Assembly (NCBI RefSeq): GCF_030532265.1
Contig: NZ_JAUNLM010000019.1
Span: forward strand, 1-36,357
Length of the DNA: 36,357 bases
Source of the DNA: Clostridium sp.
GTDB lineage: Bacteria; Bacillota; Clostridia; Clostridiales; Clostridiaceae
Direction: 5' to 3'
Position numbers and translations under genes: made by a program. Positions 36,305-36,357 of this stretch are shown here, piece after piece (positions within the stretch are counted from its first letter, which is position 1; each line of letters starts with the position of its first letter). Under the pieces are notes generated by a model that ran no database searches, had not been told where the DNA came from, and saw only the letters and a program-made list of their open reading frames with translations.

Positions 36305-36357
36305 GGCTCCTTGGTCAAGCGGTTAAGACACCACCCTTTCACGGTGGTAACAGGGGT
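36305..36357 (+). tRNA. tRNA-Glu (TTC), cut by the window end
   Basis: It starts GGCTCCTTGGTCAAGCGGTT, with the usual D-arm. The anticodon stem CCACC/GGTGG (36331-36335, 36343-36347) encloses the loop CTTTCAC with anticodon TTC at 36338-36340. The 5' 53 bases are present to the beginning of the T-arm (CAGGGGT). It follows a strong promoter by about 58 bp. Other tRNA genes probably follow outside the window. Confidence 0.95.

Overview
The window is the chromosomal replication-origin region of a low-GC, endospore-forming Firmicute, most likely Clostridium sensu stricto. The evidence is the very AT-rich sequence, the gene order rpmH/dnaA/dnaN/yaaA/recF/remB/gyrB/gyrA, clostridial family members (DUF4446 beside parB, LonC, RemB), and spore genes (yyaC, lonC). 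I cannot name the species from sequence alone. No insertion sequence, prophage or CRISPR array is visible. Most coding sequence is conserved core genome, so the unusual signals lie mainly between genes.

Layout. Left arm, minus strand, 1-8634: gyrA (3' end outside the window), gyrB, remB, recF, yaaA, dnaN, dnaA. The origin is bipartite: DnaA-box clusters flank dnaA at 7018-7264 (with DnaA-trios and an unwinding region) and at 8697-9053. Right arm, mainly plus strand: rpmH, rnpA, yidD, yidC, khpB, then mnmE, mnmG, rsmG, noc, parA, parB, two tandem perfect parS sites, and a DUF4446 gene. A short minus-strand block follows (yyaC, cysteine-desulfurase-like gene, LysE-type exporter), opposed by a plus-strand DUF3343 gene. 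Next come mscS, DUF951, rpsF-ssb-rpsR, a MazG-like gene, gdpP, rplI, lonC, dnaB, proC, purA, a DUF1858 gene, an acyl-ACP thioesterase, a minus-strand flavoprotein, an unrecognised gene, and the start of tRNA-Glu.

How it fits together. DnaA, DnaN, RecF and gyrase serve initiation, elongation, repair and supercoiling at the adjacent origin. ParA, ParB and parS, with Noc, organise and segregate the origin region. RpmH, RnpA, YidD, YidC and KhpB form the classical ribosome, RNase P and membrane-insertion cluster. MnmE and MnmG modify tRNA wobble uridine, and RsmG methylates 16S rRNA. GdpP controls c-di-AMP. Genes point away from oriC on both arms, except the yyaC block and the flavoprotein gene.

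Best candidates for something undescribed: (1) an independent transcription unit of about 158 nt between proC and purA, with a consensus promoter, a Fur-like operator matching 14 of 15 positions over the start site, a CU-rich anti-Shine-Dalgarno stretch and a strong terminator, which looks like an iron-responsive small RNA; (2) unusual translation-initiation architectures at yaaA, parA and yyaC, where the Shine-Dalgarno is displaced by, or buried in, a hairpin; (3) a Noc without the N-terminal membrane-binding segment; (4) a possible sulfur or selenium handling neighbourhood around 19.7-21.9 kb, with an 18-bp operator-like dyad.
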